In this document: positions 1 to 13,795 of the stretch, in pieces | How positions within the stretch are numbered: the first letter of the stretch is position 1 | How the letters are laid out: each line of letters begins with the position of its first letter | DNA from: Sipunculus nudus | Taxonomy: Eukaryota; Annelida; Sipuncula; Golfingiida; Sipunculidae | DNA length: 64,000 nucleotides | Assembly: GCA_026874595.1 (NCBI GenBank) | Contig: CM049310.1 | Location: 83,737,056-83,801,055, forward strand | Direction of reading: 5' to 3' | Made by a program: the position numbers and the translations under genes | The notes under the pieces: generated by a model | Database searches by the model: none | Told to the model about the DNA's origin: nothing | Seen by the model: only the letters and a program-made list of their open reading frames with translations

Positions 1-3000
1 TTCAGCTGTCATGGCCCATGGGCACTAGTTCATATTTTGTTACGACCAAAATGGATATGCGTTGTTATAGTGCCTCACAGCAAGCGGGACTGGTCAATTT
101 GTCAAGCTTTTATTTATGAAACACGTTTCCCACACGTTGGACAAAGAAAATTTTCCCAGGATAAACATCTAAATTTCCCAATGATTCCACAGAGAATACT
201 CATTTTATGTAATTATTCTTACAATTAATGTGATTTTAGTGGATTTACGCAATGTACAGCTGAGTAGTTCAGAACTTAGGACAGTAATTTAGAGCCCAAT
301 GCGGATCTGCAATTCTAGGATATCCAAGGATGTTTCTGGAAGCTATAAGAATTTACAGTCTTTCCAGGTAATCAAGGAGGCGCGGGAACAGTATATATTA
401 AAGCACAAACATCCGAATATGAATTTAAAAGGATCTTTGAATCTTGCGCCTGCTACCATCAGATATACATTAATCTGAAGATTAACAACAAATTAAGTGT
501 ATACAAGTACTTAATTCTTTATTTGCATTTTATACAATAAACATCTTGTTGAAATAATTACATTTTTACACCTTTTGCATGGAAGCATTTATACAGAAAA
601 ATACTAAATTATATATGATTACAATATCACTAGCGAGGAGAATTATTTTCCGTCGAGTTCAGGGTGACAACTTTACAATGGCACAGACAACGAAACCGGA
701 AAACAACGCTGCCTTGATTCCTAATCATGAAGTAATAAAGAGACAATAAAATATTCATATAAAAACACTGCTACACTTATTTCAATGCATGGAACTCAAA
801 ACTGTATATGCCGGCAGTATCTTGTTGACAAATAAAAGATTCATACACATTTCATACCAACTCCGCTTTATAAGAGCTGATCTAAGGGGTGGGGGCGTTT
901 TTCGGCCTAAAACATGGGAAATAAAAGATCACTTATTGCCAAAAAAAACAGTAGTGTACTAAACCTTTTCAACTGTCACACACTGCATCATTACAGCCTG
1001 AATTTCCCAAAGGTTCCTACGCCACTGGATGGGAAAACACCCGGATACCCCCCCCCCCCCCTACGTTTCGCACCTAGCGTCTGTCACTTAACCACTGTCC
1101 CTGTCCCCGCCCCCTTCCATTCTGGAGTCCTTTATCCGCTCTTGTTTACTGTCTTCTCATATTTTTACAAGCAAGCTAATACATATAAATAAATACATGA
1201 TTTTTTCATTAGTTGAAGCCGTTATTTAAAATTAGTATCGAACAATGTATTAGTATGGATAAACATGAGACACTGCTTCACCGGTTATTATTGGTTTTAA
1301 GGGTGAAAATGTTTCCATCGCATAGAAAACAAAAATCAGGGCACACTGGCCTAATTAAGGCTAGATCAGTCCCTGCAACTCAATGTTAAGTCAGCTTAGT
1401 AAGTATAAAACATGAAACGTGCCAATAAAATGTTCCTTATAAAAACTTACGGCATGGAATTTGAGAGGAGACATGAGTGGATAAATTTGGATGAAGTTAT
1501 GGTTATAAAATGGCTACATTAAGTATAAAACTATTGAGGAGATGGCAAATGAAACAGTTTTTACGTTTACAATACAACACACGAAAATAAAAGGTGTCCC
1601 GCCTTCGTAGCATAATGCAGGAATGCTCAGAAAGGACGATAATAACATCTTTACATGCCTTATAGTAGGAAAGTTTGGCAGATTTTTACTTCTATACAAG
1701 ATATATATTAGGAGAGTACTAATAGTCTTGATCATGGTGCGATGGTAATCTGTGCAATAACGTTTCTAAGAAAACTAAATCGCATGCACTAAGGCTTTCT
1801 AAGGGCCCATGGAGAGCAAAACCTTTAATGTTATACAAAATGTTATGCCTCTTCATGTAGTCTGCAGTTCATCCTAAACACCCCATTACCATTAAGGGAA
1901 ATAAATACATTTTTCAGCTCCACGACCAGTTGGTTGATATCAATGGCAAGATTGGAGCACTCACGGTGCTCATTCCGAGAAATCACTATGGTCTAACATT
2001 GGCAGGGCTCAACATTAACTTTGAAAGTGATTGCCCAGTACGGCAAGTAACATCTAGCTTTTACTTGTCCTACAAAAACCAGTATTGGCAGCCATAATCA
2101 CACATAAACATGTTCAAATATTTGTTTGGTTTAAACATAATATTATGTTGGACCCCCTTGCCAAGTCAGGCTGGTACAAGCCCTCTTTTGGTTGCCTTAC
2201 CATCATTTTATGGGACTTTTACTTGCCCTGGGCAAAAGGTTAACCATTAATGTCGAGCCCTGACTAGTGTAAATTAAGACAAAACCACAAAGAGGACACT
2301 GCATAGAGTTAAATGGATCAAAGAGATAAAAGGTAACAGCATGATGGACCTGGGGTCAGCCAATCAGATGAGTACATCAGGGATTACTTTTGAATTATTA
2401 GGTACAGCCCCATGTCCATTCAGTGCATTTACAAGCCCTGGGGGCCTAGAATTAACCTGCCTTTACTTGACTGTACAATTCCTTGGTGTACAGTGTAGCA
2501 TGCCTGTATATATGCACACATTGGTCTTTAGTCTAAATGACCAACAGCAAGATAGAAATGACATTTACCAAGAAGAAACTCGAACCCTGCATTAAGGGGA
2601 CCATTACATGGAATATTATTTATAGACATATGCCAACTGAATCCAATTTAAGCTTTTAAAGCATTATTTAAATTCATTAATAAGAAATATGTAAACTTCT
2701 AAAAAAAAATTCTTGTGCTTTCCCATTCTATGCCAGCTAATATCTTTGATTATAATTAGCCTTGTGAATTATGAGGGGCCTTTGAATTGATTAAATTGAC
2801 TCTTTACCTTTGATTTGATTCTCAATTCTATTATTACTTTATTACTTGTATATAAACTGACACTATGCTGATACTTCAAGGCAAATTAGTGGACTCAAAT
2901 CATGTAGCTCTGTTGGCTTAATCAATACCATTTCGTTTCAGTACTTCTACTATTGCCTTATCCCAGCCATGTTACCGTCAAGATATTTATTCTCTCATTC

Positions 3001-3760
3001 CCAGATTTTTTAAATTCTGAATATATGTGATGCTCTACATTATCACGTTTATGTCTCTGTTTAGTTTTCTGTTACTTACCTATTTTAATCTATTTTACAG
3101 TCTCTGTCTTCTCCTGAATAAAATATATCTATCATTAACTCTGGACAAAAAAATGATGTTAAAACTTTCTACAAACCTAGCCCTAATATTTTTGATAGTA
3201 CCTGATTACTGATTACCATATCCAAGTTGACTGTACATTTTAATATCTCTTCTAACAGGTGGTCAAAGACTGTTACCAAGTCACCTAATTTTTTGCTAAC
3301 CCTACTCACTTAAAATTGTAACAGTGATTACCATTACAAGGAGTCAAGTGAATAAAAAATAGTTAAAAGCAAAAATAAAGGCACATATTTCAAGCAGATT
3401 TACAAGAATCATATGTTTGCATGGATAGTTGTTTTTTTTTTCTGAAGCTTCAGAAATGTACAGACATGAGAAGCTAATCAGATCTAATAAGTATTAATTA
3501 CTGAAATCAAATACACTTCACACTTCTGTCAATATCCTGATCGTACAAAAGAACTCTGTCCATCCGTGTGTGTATGTACCTACCTTCCAAACACACTATT
3601 TATAACAAGTCACCTGTTAAACGCAGGACAACTGACCACCGCCAGCACATGTAACGAGAACAGCAGTGACCTGGTGGTGCCACCTGGTTTCCCTGATAAT
3701 TTACACCTGTGCCAGGTGTACAGTTGGTCTTTTGATAACAATATCCTATTGCATGTAATA
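1..3760. other. MFF 3' flank, probable 3' UTR plus unique AT-rich DNA
   Basis: No coding exon found. The part next to the MFF stop should hold its 3' UTR; minus-strand AATAAA motifs occur at 2986-2991 and 518-523, and the sequence does not decide between them. There is a C14 homopolymer at 1048-1061. Short open frames lack any family similarity that I recognise. Confidence 0.4.
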
Positions 3761-3986
3761 TCAGTTGTTCTTAACTAACCACGAAGCCATTCTGAATATT
3801 AAGTATCCAATGACTAGCGGGTAAAGGATCAGTTCTCTCTGGGCGCGGCGGTCGTTCTCCTGCTCCAAGTAACCCAGTTTGCGAGACAGCTTTGTTACTT
3901 GTCGCCTGAGAGTCGTCAGGTCGTTGTCTTCATGATGGAGGACCAAGGAATCGCCCGGTGTTGTGGGTGTGTCAACAATGCGGAGA
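3761..3986 (-). CDS. MFF: MFF coding exon 3: coiled coil and tail anchor (residues 146-220)
   Basis: 226 nt (1 + 74 codons + stop). The acceptor gtgtcag precedes TCTCCG; the TGA stop is at 3763-3761. It encodes a Pro/Thr linker (DTPTTPGDS), then the coiled coil, then about 19 hydrophobic residues and VKNN. This matches the C-terminal exon of MFF, which dimerises the protein and inserts it post-translationally in the outer membrane. Confidence 0.9.
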
Positions 3987-6900
3987 CTGACACTTAAAAA
4001 GAAAAGAATATGTATCAGAAAAATGAGTGACTAGAAACAAACACAGCAGGGTGTATACCTGCCAAGGGAAAGCCAGCCCACAGGATTTCCATCTTCATCT
4101 GGATCAACTCAAAGATTAAATGGTGTCTTCTCTGGCTTATACATATATCCAAACTTTTTAACAGAAATTGGTACAGTATTTTTTAAGTTATATTGCAAAC
4201 AAACAAACAAACCACAAAACAGAGGTGGAAACATAACCTCCTTTGCAGAAATGATTCAGATTAATACTGCAGATCACCGAGATGATAACTAATCTGATAT
4301 TTTATTTTTTTATCATTATAATTAATTTAATTTTCTAACTCTTCAATTCAAAAAGATAGAAATTTTGTAGTATGCATTACTGCCACACAGTGAATTCTCA
4401 TTCAAAATATTGCTAAATATTATAATATTCTGACACACAGGTAAATTCAATTAAATTATCAGAAGATGATAAGATGTTCATTTTAATGTACCATATATTT
4501 TAAGTAGATCATGTAATAATTAACCCCTACCTGTATCACTGTAGAACACATTATAATTGTGAACTTTATTAAACAAAAGTGCTTTACATGTCAAGTAAAT
4601 AATTTGTCCTTAGATAGGAGCTGGAGATGATTAACATAAATAAATGGCATGATCATGTAGTTATGATAATAAATTAATGGGTGTTTTTGATTCTATGTTT
4701 CTGTTATTTGATGCATTGTTACAACTCTAGTTTAAAGGGACATAATCTGGAGCAATATTAGGTATTTTCTTCCACACTATCAGTTCACTTTTGCTTTAAA
4801 TATACAAAAGTTTGCAGGCAAAACCATCCCAGCACACAGTCTCAGTAACTCCCTTTAAGCTGTTTAACACCTTGTTATGGGTTTGTGAGTTTGTGAGTGC
4901 AGTCCACTTGTGTCTGTTTACAATAACATTGCCAAAAGACTGGAGGTCTGATTTTGTGCATGCGCGACAGATCCCAAACAATGAGTAGTCCACACTAATC
5001 AATATATGAAACTTCATGCTCTCTGATATATCTCTGCTGGATGGACATTACTGTCCATGGGCCTAATGTAAATTCACTGTAGAATCTGTCGCAACAGATT
5101 TGTACAATAAGTCCAGGGGCATCAGCGAAAATGACACGAGTAGCACAGGATGTTTATCAGGTCCCGGGTCTGACTGCAACATGTGATGTTTCAGCCAGCA
5201 GGAACATGTATTACATTTTTTAGGCTAGGTCAATGCAAGTCCCAAGCACTGTGTTTATGGTGATGACTGTGATCACCCCCACTCCACTAGTACTGTTTTT
5301 AACACTTGTGGACAAGAGTAAGCCAATGGTTTCAGAGCAATATTTTGGCAGGTACCAATTTATTTCAATGAGAAGATGCTATTTATCAAGTTAATTCAAC
5401 ATGCTTTATAGATGATTAAGCCCTTTAATACTCACAGAGGAACTTACCTACCTTCATTTTTTTAAAGATTTTATATTCATACTATATTTTTAAAATTTTT
5501 TTTGGTGGAGGTGAATTCCTCCATTTTTTAATACTGACTTGTCTAATTCTTGAGCTTAGTTTGTATATGTACATACCCAAAGTTCCATTTTTAGTTTTGG
5601 CCTACATGTCAGGGCGGTAGTACTTGCTTCCTTTCATTTATTTTATACCCTTAGTGTCACCCAGGCCTGGTGTGTACCACACCTGCAAGTCTTGGGTGTG
5701 TCACTAACCCGATTCCTAGGTCAAAACACCAAAGAACCTCCCAAAGACCCACTCATTATTGAGTGATACACAGCAGTGGGGCACAACCTTCTCATTAAGC
5801 CTGCAAAGGTGGAGGCTGATCATGAAACTACTACTGCTCATCAGCTGAGATCTTAACTGACAACCTCCTGGGATTGAGTCTTGTGCTCTATCTCAAGACC
5901 GTCTGTTACATTTTTAGAGTTAATGCAAAGGCATAAGTACTTACTCTCTGTGAACTGGGTCTGGTACAGTTACATAACCGTTCTGAATCGACGAGTCCAT
6001 GTTATGCTGCTTGTTTCCGTATTCTTCTTCTTCCCCCGTTGTTGGGAACTGTGATTCCTCGACCGTCAACACGCGGGGCGGGGTCTGCAGTCCCACATAC
6101 TGGCTGTCTTGTTGAGGGACAAGATCCAGGTTCAGGTTGGGCTCTGGTCTCAGTCCAATATGCTGGTCCTGACCTGATGATGATAAAGACGCCAAAAATA
6201 TGTGATTTTAGTAAATACACATGACCAAAGTGAAAACTAAGGAAGGAAACATAAATGGTTGTCATATATAGTATGTTTGAATAATGACCTGTGATGTTAA
6301 AGTTAAAAAAAAATAATGTTCCTGGTCAAGGGCTCATTTATATATTGGCATACTGACCTGTTCCAAGACAGATCCCAAATAATATCTATTTGGATGTCAA
6401 ACTAATATGTTCAAGCTTTGGAGGTTAGAAAATGAAACTCGTCAACAATCAGTTGAACAGAAGGATGACAGACAAAAGCAAATGGTTAAAATGATCCAGT
6501 TAAAATATAAAGTGAGGCTAGCTATGGGGGGTATATTAATATTCAATTATCAACATAAATAAGGTGGTCCATTGTCAGTAAAAAAGGACTGAGTATCATA
6601 ATATTAATATGGATTATTGGCTTAAGATGATAAAGAAATAAGGATATTTCTTTAGTAGGAGTTTTTGTAAATTATGTCTAAACAACTGGGTATGGTAGCA
6701 ACCTAACCACAGTGAGGGAAAAATGTCTCTCTGTCTTGATAGGGTAAAAACAAGGGACCCATGGGTCACATCGCTCAGCTGAATTTTGGAAAATATAAGT
6801 AACTGCAAAATATTTTTATTTCTTTTGGTTTCTCATGTATATTATCATTAGAAAAGCTACGAGAAAAGGGCCCTGCTAAAATGAAACTGTAAATTATAGA

Positions 6901-9604
6901 ATAATGGACATGAGCTAAACCATTTAGTGATGCACCAAGGGAACAAATAGGCCTATAGTGTTATATAAAAGTAACATTTCATAAACAAATAATGTGTGAA
7001 GGTAATTAAGTTTTCAAAAGTTAATTATATGGCCATATGAGTTAAAAAGTTTGACCAATATTCCTAATTTTAATACTGAGTTAACAGTGTTATTCACACT
7101 TAGGCCCTGCCAACTTTAAGAGATATGAATGAAATGCTACAAAGTATTTATATCTTCTTAAATCTTGTCAGTTAGCACTTACATTAGATCCTGATATTTT
7201 ATCACATTTGAATATTAGGATTAAATTCCTGATTTTTTTTTCTTTAAAACAATCAAAATTGTCCATATCTTATCAGAGGAATTTATTTAACATTAAAATT
7301 ATAAGATTCATCTTGTTTATTAGTCCTATGTATTGAAGGGGTGAGTGGGGGGAGGGGTCTCCGTTGTTACTGCTCGTTGCTGAAAAAAATGTTAATTTTA
7401 AGATTCATCTAGTTCATAGTACAGGTCTGTCAACAGAATGTGGGTGGGGGAGCGGGGATTGCCAGAGAAAAAGGCTCCCTGTGGTATGGTATTAACTGCA
7501 GACAGCCTGATCAAGTTCAACTCAGTGGAGAGAGCTGCACTGAATGACCTACAGTCACCATTTTGGACTGCTTCACAATGTAAGGGAATACAACAAGAGC
7601 CTCCAAATTAAATTCAATTACTAGCCTAATTTTGCAGCTTTTATTTTCAAATTTAAGATTTTAACAGATTAAATCCTTATGTGCACATGCTGTGAAAATT
7701 AAATCCACAGTACTTACAGGAAAAAACGTGCCGTGGCCAAAGTTAGGCAAAATTTAAGGTACCAATTTTTATTTTTGCTAATATTTTAAAAAATTTAAAA
7801 GATTTTGATCTAATTTTGGGTATACAATTTAATTTTTATTAATTAAAGTTATATTACTGGAAAAAAGTCCTTAGCTTTAACAAGTTTTGTGTTAAGCGAT
7901 CAAATATCTTTTCTGATTTTTTACAAAATGCATTATGTTTGAGCCCATAACTTTTTTAAATTATATAATACAGACCTGATTTCTGGCATGTATATAGGAA
8001 CTATATAGAGGAATATTTATGGTAAATATGAGGAAAAACAGATGAATGGTTTTGATAAAAGGCAGTCCTGAAGTGTGAAAATATGTTTTTAATAAAAAAA
8101 TTGAGGTTTTTCCTTAATTTCTCAAAGGAACAAAGTCGAAAAGACCCAGTTTTAAGCTTGGTAGGAGCTCTTTGGGACATCTAACATTATGCCAACAACC
8201 TGGGGAGCACAGAGATATGCACTAAATGACCTACAGTCACCAAAGTGGACTGCTTGACAATGTAAGGGAATACAACAAGAGCCTCCAGAAAAATTCAATA
8301 ACTAGCCTAATTTTGCAGCTTTTATTTTCAAATTTCAGATTTAAACAGATTAAATCCTTATGTGTACATGCTGTGAAAATTAAATCCACAGTACTTACAG
8401 GAAAAAACGTGCCGTGGCCAAAGTTGGGCAAAATTTGAAGTAACAATTTTATATTTTTGCCAATATTTAAAAAAATTTAACAGATTTTGAACTAATTTTT
8501 GGTATACAATTAAATTTTCATTAATTAAAGTTGTACTTATGAAAAAAAGTCCCTACCTTTAACACTTTTGGTCTTAAGTGACCAAATATCTTTCCTGATT
8601 TTTTTAAAAAGTCCATTATGTTTGGGCCCTTTACTTTTTTAAATTAAATAATACTGACTTAATTTCTGGCATGTACTGGGAACTATATAGAGGAATATTT
8701 ATGGTAAATATAAAGAAAACCAGATGAGTGGTTTTGATATTAGTCAGTCCTGAAGTGTGAAAATAGATTTCTAATAAAAAATTGAGGTTTTTCCTTAATA
8801 TCTTGAAGGAGCGAAGTCCTATTGACCCAATTTTTGGCATGGTAGGAGATTTTGGGGACATCTAACTGTATGCCGAATTTCAAATTCGTAGGTCCAATGG
8901 TGTCGAAATGTGCCAGTCTTACGGACAGACATCCGGACGGATGGACAGACAGACAGATGGACGGACGACAGACAATAGACCATGACTATAGCTCAGATGA
9001 CTTATAGTCAGCTGAGATAAAAATTGATACTAGTTTCAACTGCACTTACTTTCACTGAAATAACTTGATAGACAACCACAAAGTCTTCCATGTGACAGAG
9101 TTAAGTTAAGTTTCCTGTACCAGTTTATGAAGACTATTTTTTTATACCATTCCGGTCAATTCCTACTGAGTGATCGACAATCATATCAAATATTGCCACA
9201 ACTGATAATTATAAGAATTATCGTCAGAACCATACACAATCATCAGCTACCTGAATCAATAACTGATACACTGCAACAGCCCTACCAATAAAGACTCTTT
9301 TTTTTAGAAACCTGAAAGTTCCTGTAGACTTACTGGACCTTTTCATCTTTAAACCAAGTACACTCGCTAAGTGACGAATGACCTACTGTGACTTACCTGC
9401 AACAACAATTTTTTCGGGAACAGACATGGCTGCTGATGGAGAATGACTTCGTGGGTTGAGGTCCATAGCTTCGAGACCATTAATGGCAGACAAACGGTGG
9501 GGGACACGCATCTTAGTGTTAATATCGGCAGTGAAGGTTGGGTCAAATCCCGAGGGGTGGTAGTCATCATATTCTGGGGGGAGGGTGCTGCTGCCGGTAG
9601 ACAT
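3761..9604 (-). CDS. MFF: Mitochondrial fission factor (MFF/Tango11-like), three coding exons
   Basis: MFF is a tail-anchored protein of the mitochondrial outer membrane and peroxisomes that recruits the dynamin GTPase Drp1 for fission. Three minus-strand exons (9604-9397, 6173-5945, 3986-3761) join in consistent phases to give 220 aa; vertebrate MFF is usually longer, through extra central exons. Family landmarks appear in order: MRVPHRL at residues 32-38, VPEKIVVAG at 62-70 (the two short motifs of the Drp1-binding N-terminal part), TPPRVLTVEE at 100-109, a leucine/charge-rich coiled coil at about 167-196 (LRRQVTKLSRKLGYLEQEN) and a hydrophobic tail at about 198-216 ending VKNN, the tail anchor. 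The start at 9604 follows an AG with a strong pyrimidine tract, so a 5' non-coding exon lies upstream or the upstream codons at 9843 are used. Intron 1 holds a 2.3-kb repeat element. The identification is firm; the full isoform set cannot be seen. Confidence 0.9.
4725..5040. repeat. Dispersed repeat, diverged copies at 22.7 and 25.7 kb
   Basis: This stretch (TTTAAAGGGACATAAT ... TGTTATGG ... GTCTGTTTAC ... GATTTTGTGCATGC) recurs in weaker form at about 22685-22900 and 25735-25930, always as TGTTATGG followed by a GTCTGTTTACCATAA-like block. It lies in introns of MFF and REC114. Ends are not well defined; it may be an old MITE. Confidence 0.45.
5945..6173 (-). CDS. MFF: MFF coding exon 2 (residues 70-146)
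   Basis: 229 nt (2 + 75 codons + 2). The acceptor is atcatcatcag and the donor is GTAAGTAC. It completes the split glycine codon of exon 1 and encodes QDQHIGLRPEP, then TPPRVLTVEE, the third MFF landmark, followed by an acidic GEEEEYG stretch. Confidence 0.87.
6748..9020 (+). mobile_element. Hairpin-ended repeat element, copy 1 (in MFF intron 1)
   Basis: The left end is caagggacccatgggtcac followed by GCTCAGCTGA. The right end is a (GGAC)n-rich tract, ctatA, then an imperfect hairpin from GCTCAG to CTGAG and ATAA. The interior holds two tandem units of about 0.7 kb (about 7530-8205 and 8205-9020) sharing aaaattaaatccacagtact and tgtttgggccc blocks. No coding capacity is seen. Its structure suggests a non-autonomous Helentron/Helitron-like element. 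Confidence 0.6.
9397..9604 (-). CDS. MFF: MFF coding exon 1 (residues 1-70)
   Basis: 208 nt = 69 codons plus 1 nt. It begins with the ATG, directly behind a candidate acceptor (pyrimidine tract ending ccaag), and ends GTTGCAG followed by the donor GTAAGT. It carries MRVPHRL and VPEKIVVAG, the two motifs shared with vertebrate MFF. The region before the first motif is acidic and aromatic (PPEYDDYHPSGFDPTF). Confidence 0.88.
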
Positions 9605-9822
9605 CTTGGAAACGGAAAAAAAAAAATACCAGAAATTAACAAACTACTGTTAAACCTTAATGTATTATCATTTTACAACTGTCCATTACAGTGAAATAAA
9701 TGAAATTCTACAAGTGGCTTTGTATTCGCAAGGAGTTAAAAATTGTGAGATTCGTGTAAGGGAAATGATATTGAAAATGAAACCAAAATTATGCGGATTC
9801 AATATAAGTTTAAACACTACCT

Positions 9823-9843
9823 TTTCTGGTATCTCATCCATTT
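9823..9843 (-). other. Possible extra MFF N-terminal mini-exon
   Basis: On the minus strand an ATG opens MDEIPEK (21 nt) and is followed directly by a GT (AAAAG|GTAGTG). Spliced to the acceptor before 9604 it would be in frame, adding seven residues ahead of MSTGSS. The donor is weak and no family member known to me fixes this start, so it is recorded only as an alternative. Confidence 0.25.
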
Positions 9844-11097
9844 TATCTCTGCAGATGGCTTAAAAACGCTGAAAGGCAATAGACTGATAATTCAAGATTT
9901 ATAAATTATTGTATCCGTTGATAAAAGTGAATATGAATAACATCAGATCTTTTATATTTGAGTCCATTAATATATATAAAGCCAGCTATTTGCCTCCCTT
10001 ATCTGTAGAACTTAGGTGATTTCTTGCCTCATCTGTGTACATATTAATGAACTGTAGTTAATTCCTGCTAAAAACGGTTCTTATAATCTTTCTGTGACAG
10101 ATGTAGTATTTGTTCATCTACAAGCTGTTAGTAAACATGGTACATGCACTCATGTTTTTGACAAACAGACAAACCATGCAACCAAAGGTGGTTGCTAGAA
10201 AATGTGAGAAGTTAAAAAGGGTTGGCAAAAAAAGGTCAAAACTCATATTTACCAGACCGGCAGTCAATAAGGGTTAAAACCAGTAAATATTGGTCATTAA
10301 TGGTCAACTGACATACCATCACTGAAGTATACCTTGCCACTTGTTAAATTAAGAAGATATCTACATGAAGCATGCCTATAGACTTGTTCAGTGAACTGAT
10401 TAGTTTGTGGCTAGAAAGAGAAGGGTAACAGTTATGTGACCAAATTGAATTATTCTTTATTTAATTTTGAGCACCAGAGTGGATCCACTAAGTGGTTCCA
10501 TTCAAGGCTTTGTCCAGAGGCCATGGTAGCAGCTTGCCTGGTTCATACTCCATGCTAGTTAATAATTATTTTTATCTGGGCTTTAATACATATCAAAGAC
10601 TTTCTGATACAATGCTTGGGTATTGAATCTAACTGTGGGATATGGTGTGTGATATTTGATGACCGGCTGCTACAAATTACCAAAAGGATATAAAGGTAAT
10701 GGATGATCAGATTTGTCTATATAATCAGGAAAATTAACAGCAAAACAACATATCCAACCTATAATCTGGGTACCATCACCTCTGTCATCTCATATTCAAA
10801 CATGAAGCAAAGAGACCCTGTCTTGGAACTTCTGTTATGTACAGCTTGGCTCAACAAAAGCTACTTGGAATCAAAGTTTTTTTTTTTCCATTCTTGAATA
10901 TTTGAGTTGTTTTAACTGATAACTAGCATTAAATGAAAAGATTAATAAGGTTAAAAGTATAATTTACAATTATATATAACAAATAAAATAATTTATATAT
11001 ATATATATATATTCCTTTCCCAATTTGAAGGTGTAACATACTTATCATTAATTTTTAAAATATTCTAAAACATAGAAATACATTTAAGTGAATAATA

Positions 11098-13769
11098 AAA
11101 ACAAGGGACCCATGGGTCACGGCGCTCAGCTGATTGTGATTGGACTATAAATGTTTCTCCACTGTGATACTATATTGAGTCGATAAAGCTTATGAATATC
11201 ATGGACATGTTGGGCTATTACTAAGGTATGTAATGTGATATGTGAGTAATTGATAAATGAAATTACCTGACTGATGGATTAATAGAGTCAAATATACTGG
11301 TTTAATTTTTATTTATTTAGGAGGGGTTGAAAACTGTGATATATTTGAGCAAATATAAATGCAATGACAGCAGTAATAAGCAGTAGTAGAATGATGATAA
11401 GGCTATTTGTTGAAGGATCTTAAGTGTATGGTAGTCTGCAAGCTTTCAATTTGACAGATTTGATGTTATGATTAACTATGCTGATGAAGTGATTTATGAA
11501 TTTGTGACTCAGACTGTATGACACAATATCTCTTTAGTCTTGACAAGGTACATTATTGTGATGCCCACTATGTCTACATATTACACAATATTGACATAAT
11601 TTCTGGCATGTACATAGGTACCTATGGACGAATAGTTCTACAAAATATTAAAGTATGAATATATCTGATTCATCTTGTTCTTGCTTACTGAGGCTGACTT
11701 TGGGATGGGGTTCGGAGAAGGGAAAAGTGAGGGCAGCATGAAGGTGGATGTAGAAATATTCTATTGTAATGCTTTTCATTTACATAAGAAAGGGGCCCTC
11801 CTACTTGGTTATAGTAAAGTTCTAAATATATGATTGCAAACTAATACTCTGACAACACTGTCATAAAGAAAAACAGTAAAATTTTGAGATACTGTGATGC
11901 ATATGAAAATTTACAGATGGACAGGCAAGTGGACAGAATGGACTAATACCTTTATTTCACCTTCAAGGGAATAATGCATTTAAGTTTATATATAATCCCA
12001 TTTTTTTTAAGCATATCCACTTTTTCCATTAAGAAGTTTTTATCTGAATCATTTTTTTATTTACAGGTTTTATAAATTTTTAATAAGGAATTTTTAGTAA
12101 GGAATTACTTATCTGATGAACATCCACACTGGTGGTACAATACAAAATCTAAAATGTAGCATAGCTTAGAATAAGAATGAATCAAATACAGAAAATAATA
12201 ACATTCATCTAGTTTATGCACCATCGGGGTGGGGGGGGGGGGGGGGGGGAGGAGTGCAGGGCAGAGGGGAAGCCTGCTGGTATTGGCCAGGCTGACCTAA
12301 GGCAAGCTGCCTGGGGTGGGTTACATAATGCAAGTGAAGGCTGTACTACTAGGTGGGCTAGATGTAAACAACACTTGACAGGGTGTATGAAAACATGAAT
12401 AAAAGCTATTCTTTCCAATCAATTTCTTTGAAATTTCAGATTTTAAAAGATTAAATCCTTATGTATATATGCTGTGAAAATTAAATCAACAGTGCAAAAG
12501 TTGGACAAAATTTAAGGTATTTATTTTTTTATTTATTCTAATAACTTGAAAAATTTGCAAAATTCAGATCTAATTTTGGGTAAACAATTGAATCTTGATT
12601 AAATAAAGTTATATTCCTTAAAAAAAGTCTCTAGGTTCAGCATTTCTCATGTTAGGTGAGTAAATATATTTCCTGATTTTTTAAAAAATTGCATTATGTT
12701 TTGGCCCATAACTTCAAAATAATACCCAATACTGACCTAATTTTTGGTATGTTCATAGAAAATTTATGAAAGAATGTGAATACTAAATACAATCAAAAAC
12801 AGATCAGTGGTTTTGATATTAGGCACCCTTGAAGTGTAACAATGGCTTTTTTTTTATGGAAAACGGAGTTTTTTTTCCTTAATATCTCTAAGGAATGAAG
12901 TCCTAATGACCCAATTTTCGGTATGGTAGGAGATTTTGGGGACATCTAAAATTATGTCAACAGCCTGGGGAGCATAGAGATGTGCACTGAATGACCTACA
13001 GTCATCAAAGTGGACTGCTTGACAATGTAAGGGAATACAACAAGAGCCTCCAAAAAAGTTCAATAACTAGCCTAATTTTGCAGCTTTTATTTTCAAATTT
13101 CAGATTTTAACAGATTTAATCCTTATGTATACATGGTGTGAAAATTAAATCCACAGTACTTACAGGAAAAAAATGTGCCATGGCCAAAGTTGGGCAAAAT
13201 TTAAGGTACCAATTTTATATTTTTGCCAATATTTAAAAAAATTTAACAGATTTTGATCTAATTTTTGGTATACAATTAAATTTTGATTAATTAAAGTTGT
13301 ATTACTGGAAAAAAGTCCCTACCTTTAACACTTTTGGTCTTAAGTGACCAAATAACTTCCTGATTTTTTTACAAAGTCTATTATGTTTGGGCCCATAACT
13401 TTTTTAAATTATATAATACTGACTTAATATCTGGCATGTACATAGGAACTATATAGAGGAATATTTATGGTAAATATGAAGAAAACCAGATGAGTGGTTT
13501 TGATATTAGGCAGTCCTGAAGTGTGAAAATAGATTTCTAATAAAAAATTGAGGTTTTTCCTTAATATCTCAAAGGAATGAAGTCCTATTGACCCAATTTT
13601 TGGCATGGTAGGAGATTATGGGGACATCTAACTGTATGCCGAAATTCAGATTCGTAGGTCCAACGGTGTCGAAACGTGCCAGTCTTACGGACGGACATCC
13701 AGACAGACGGACGGACGACGGACAATGGACCATGACTATAGCTCAGATGATTATAGTCAGCTGAGCTAA
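11098..13769 (+). mobile_element. Hairpin-ended repeat element, copy 2
   Basis: It has the same two ends as copy 1 (acaagggacccatgggtcac at 11101; hairpin at 13741-13766 followed by CTAA). The interior contains a poly-G tract (about 12230-12250) and two units (about 12425-12960 and 12960-13769). It is non-coding and lies in the presumed 5' intron of MFF. Confidence 0.6.
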
Positions 13770-13795
13770 AAATAAATGTAATATATTCATTTTGG

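Noticed and set aside
12209-12418. Gly-rich/Pro-rich frames around the poly-G tract
   Set aside because: Homopolymer translation on both strands inside a repeat element.
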